NCBI GenBank assembly: GCA_018608735.1
Contig: JABAYZ010000158.1
Coordinates: 8,279-15,596 of the forward strand
Length of the DNA: 7,318 bases
Direction: 5' to 3'
Origin: Flavobacteriaceae bacterium
GTDB lineage: Bacteria; Bacteroidota; Bacteroidia; Flavobacteriales; Flavobacteriaceae
Shown piece by piece: positions 5,632 through 7,318 of the stretch. Under the pieces are notes generated by a model. It did not search any database and was not told where the DNA came from. It saw nothing but the letters and a program-made list of their open reading frames with translations. The stretch's first letter is position 1, and every line of letters starts with the position of its first letter. The translations under genes were made by a program, and so were the position numbers.

Positions 5632-7318
5632 ATGGATATTAAAGAACAAATTCTACAACTTCGCGACGAGCTCAGACAGCATAATTACAACTATTATGTA
5701 TTGGATGAACCCTCCATTTCTGACTTTGAATTTGATACCAAGTTGAAGCAACTTCAAGATTTAGAAACTGCCCATCCCCAGTTTTACGATGCCAGTTCAC
5801 CAACGCTCAGAGTAGGAGGGGAAGTCACTAAAAATTTTGAAACCATTGTGCATGCACACCGCATGTATTCTTTAGACAACTCCTATTCCAAAGAAGATTT
5901 AATGGATTGGGAAACCCGTTTGCAAAAAATGGTCGATGGGCCTATTCAATACACCTGTGAGCTCAAATATGATGGGGCATCAATCAGTTTGACCTACGAA
6001 AATGGGCTGTTGGTTCAGGCCTTAACTCGTGGCGATGGTACGCAAGGCGATAACGTCACGGCAAACATCAAAACCATCAAATCCGTTCCCTTGCAATTAC
6101 GAGGTGACTATCCCGAAAAATTTGAAATCCGTGGCGAAATCGTCCTGCCTTTCGAAGGCTTTAATGCGATGAATGCCGAGCGCATGGCCGCTGGGGAAGA
6201 GCCTTATAAAAACCCTCGAAACACCGCTTCGGGAAGTTTGAAATTACAAGACAGTGCTGAGGTCGCCAAACGTCCTTTGGAATGTTTGTTGTACAGTATT
6301 GTTGGAGAAAACACCCACATACAAACCCAATTTGAGAACCTCGAAAAAGCTCGGTCGTGGGGCTTTAAAGTCCCCACAATTGCGAAACTAACGGACTCTA
6401 TTGATGGTGTTTTGGATTTTGTGAATCATTGGGATACCCACCGACATGAATTGCCTTACGAGACCGATGGCGTTGTGGTGAAAGTGAACAGTCTATTTCA
6501 ACAAGCCGAGTTGGGCTATACCGCCAAAGCCCCACGTTGGGCTATGGCGTATAAATTTAAAGCCGAGCAAGAGTCTACACAGCTCGAACACATATCCTAT
6601 CAGGTAGGGAGAACGGGAGCCATTACGCCTGTGGCCAACCTGCAGCCTGTGGAATTGGCAGGAACGATCGTCAAACGCGCCTCGCTTCACAATGCTGATC
6701 AAATAGAAAAACTTGATGTGCGCATCGGCGACTGGGTGTATGTTGAAAAAGGCGGCGAGATTATCCCTAAAATTATGGGTGTCGATTTAAGTCGTCGCGA
6801 TTTAAGGACTCCAAAAACAGTTTATATTTCCAGCTGTCCAGAATGTGACACACCCCTGGTCAGAAAAGAAGGCGAGGCGCATCATTATTGTCCCAACGAC
6901 AAGGGCTGTCCGCCTCAAATTATTGGACGCATACAACACTTTATTTCCCGAAAAGCCCTCGATATTGAAGGCTTGGGCGGCGAAACCGTGGCTTTACTTG
7001 TCAATGAAGGACTGATCCGTGATTATGCCGATTTATACGAACTGACCACCGATCAGATCATCCACCTCGATCGCATGGCGGAAAAAAGTGCCGATAACTT
7101 GGTCAATGGGGTGCAGGCGTCTAAAGATGTCCCTTTTGAACGGGTGTTGTTTGGATTGGGCATTCGCTATGTAGGAGAAACGGTGGCGAAAAAATTAGCC
7201 AAACATTACAAATCCATTGAAGCCTTGTCCAAAGCGACTTTGGAAGATTTAGAAACGGTGGACGAAATTGGCATTCGCATTGCCGAGAGTGTGGTGGATT
7301 TCTTTAGTACCGAAGCCA
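5632..7318 (+). CDS. ligA: NAD-dependent DNA ligase LigA, N-terminal 562 codons (3' end outside window)
   Basis: LigA seals nicks in DNA during Okazaki-fragment maturation and repair, with NAD+ as the AMP donor. Domain Ia at about residues 1-70 carries the NAD-binding YYVLDEPSISDFEFD pattern. The adenylation domain has the catalytic Lys112 in the KYDG motif and conserved TRGDGTQGDNVT, FEIRGE and YETDGVVVK blocks. The OB fold begins around 318-330 (RTGAITPVANLQPV). The four-cysteine zinc finger is Cys402, Cys405, Cys420 and Cys426, with spacing equal to that of E. coli LigA. Helix-hairpin-helix repeats follow (ALDIEGLGGETV, ERVLFGLGIRYVGETVAKKLA, LEDLETVDEIGIRIAESV). The frame remains open at the window edge; about 100 residues, including the BRCT domain, are missing from a usual 665-670. 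The ATG at 5632 gives a standard N-terminus. No defect in the catalytic residues is seen. Confidence 0.97.
   Translation, partial: MDIKEQILQLRDELRQHNYNYYVLDEPSISDFEFDTKLKQLQDLETAHPQFYDASSPTLRVGGEVTKNFETIVHAHRMYSLDNSYSKEDLMDWETRLQKMVDGPIQYTCELKYDGASISLTYENGLLVQALTRGDGTQGDNVTANIKTIKSVPLQLRGDYPEKFEIRGEIVLPFEGFNAMNAERMAAGEEPYKNPRNTASGSLKLQDSAEVAKRPLECLLYSIVGENTHIQTQFENLEKARSWGFKVPTIAKLTDSIDGVLDFVNHWDTHRHELPYETDGVVVKVNSLFQQAELGYTAKAPRWAMAYKFKAEQESTQLEHISYQVGRTGAITPVANLQPVELAGTIVKRASLHNADQIEKLDVRIGDWVYVEKGGEIIPKIMGVDLSRRDLRTPKTVYISSCPECDTPLVRKEGEAHHYCPNDKGCPPQIIGRIQHFISRKALDIEGLGGETVALLVNEGLIRDYADLYELTTDQIIHLDRMAEKSADNLVNGVQASKDVPFERVLFGLGIRYVGETVAKKLAKHYKSIEALSKATLEDLETVDEIGIRIAESVVDFFSTEA

Noticed and set aside
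6493..6702. 69-codon minus-strand open frame inside ligA
   Set aside because: It is antisense to the conserved adenylation/OB-fold junction of ligA and has no family resemblance or start context.

Overview
The window reads as ordinary chromosomal housekeeping DNA from a member of the Bacteroidota, most likely a marine-type Flavobacteriaceae. The support is moderately AT-rich sequence, no Shine-Dalgarno motifs before the starts, a TAnnTTTG-type promoter -7 element, and protein sequences of flavobacterial character. No mobile element, CRISPR array, tRNA or rRNA gene, or phage gene is visible.

Layout. Positions 1-873 (minus strand) hold the N-terminal 291 codons of dnaA, cut by the window edge before the end of the AAA+ domain. 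A 181-bp divergent intergenic region separates it from a hot-dog acyl-CoA thioesterase gene (1055-1453, plus). That gene runs convergently into a four-gene minus-strand operon. In transcription order the operon is a LEA2-type lipoprotein (4133-3672), ribD (3672-2671), a HAD phosphatase (2678-2055) and an IMPACT/YigZ protein (2055-1450). Every junction in this operon overlaps by 1 to 8 bases. A 67-bp divergent promoter region then leads to a plus-strand pair, a GNAT acetyltransferase (4201-4677) and prmC (4677-5525), joined by a TAATG stop/start overlap. After a 106-bp gap comes ligA (5632 to the window end), cut before its BRCT domain.

How the genes work together. DnaA and LigA serve replication initiation and Okazaki-fragment joining or repair. 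PrmC methylates release factors. RibD performs the second and third steps of riboflavin synthesis. The HAD phosphatase whose start lies inside the 3' end of ribD is a good candidate for the next step, dephosphorylation of the RibD product, which is done by various HAD enzymes in other bacteria.

The most unusual point is that ribD has no ATG, GTG or well-placed TTG start. Its conserved N-terminus can only be translated from an ATC (3672) or ATA (3675) codon at the stop of the preceding gene. I found no evidence of a wholly new multi-gene system. The best leads are the ribD start and the ribD-HAD linkage.
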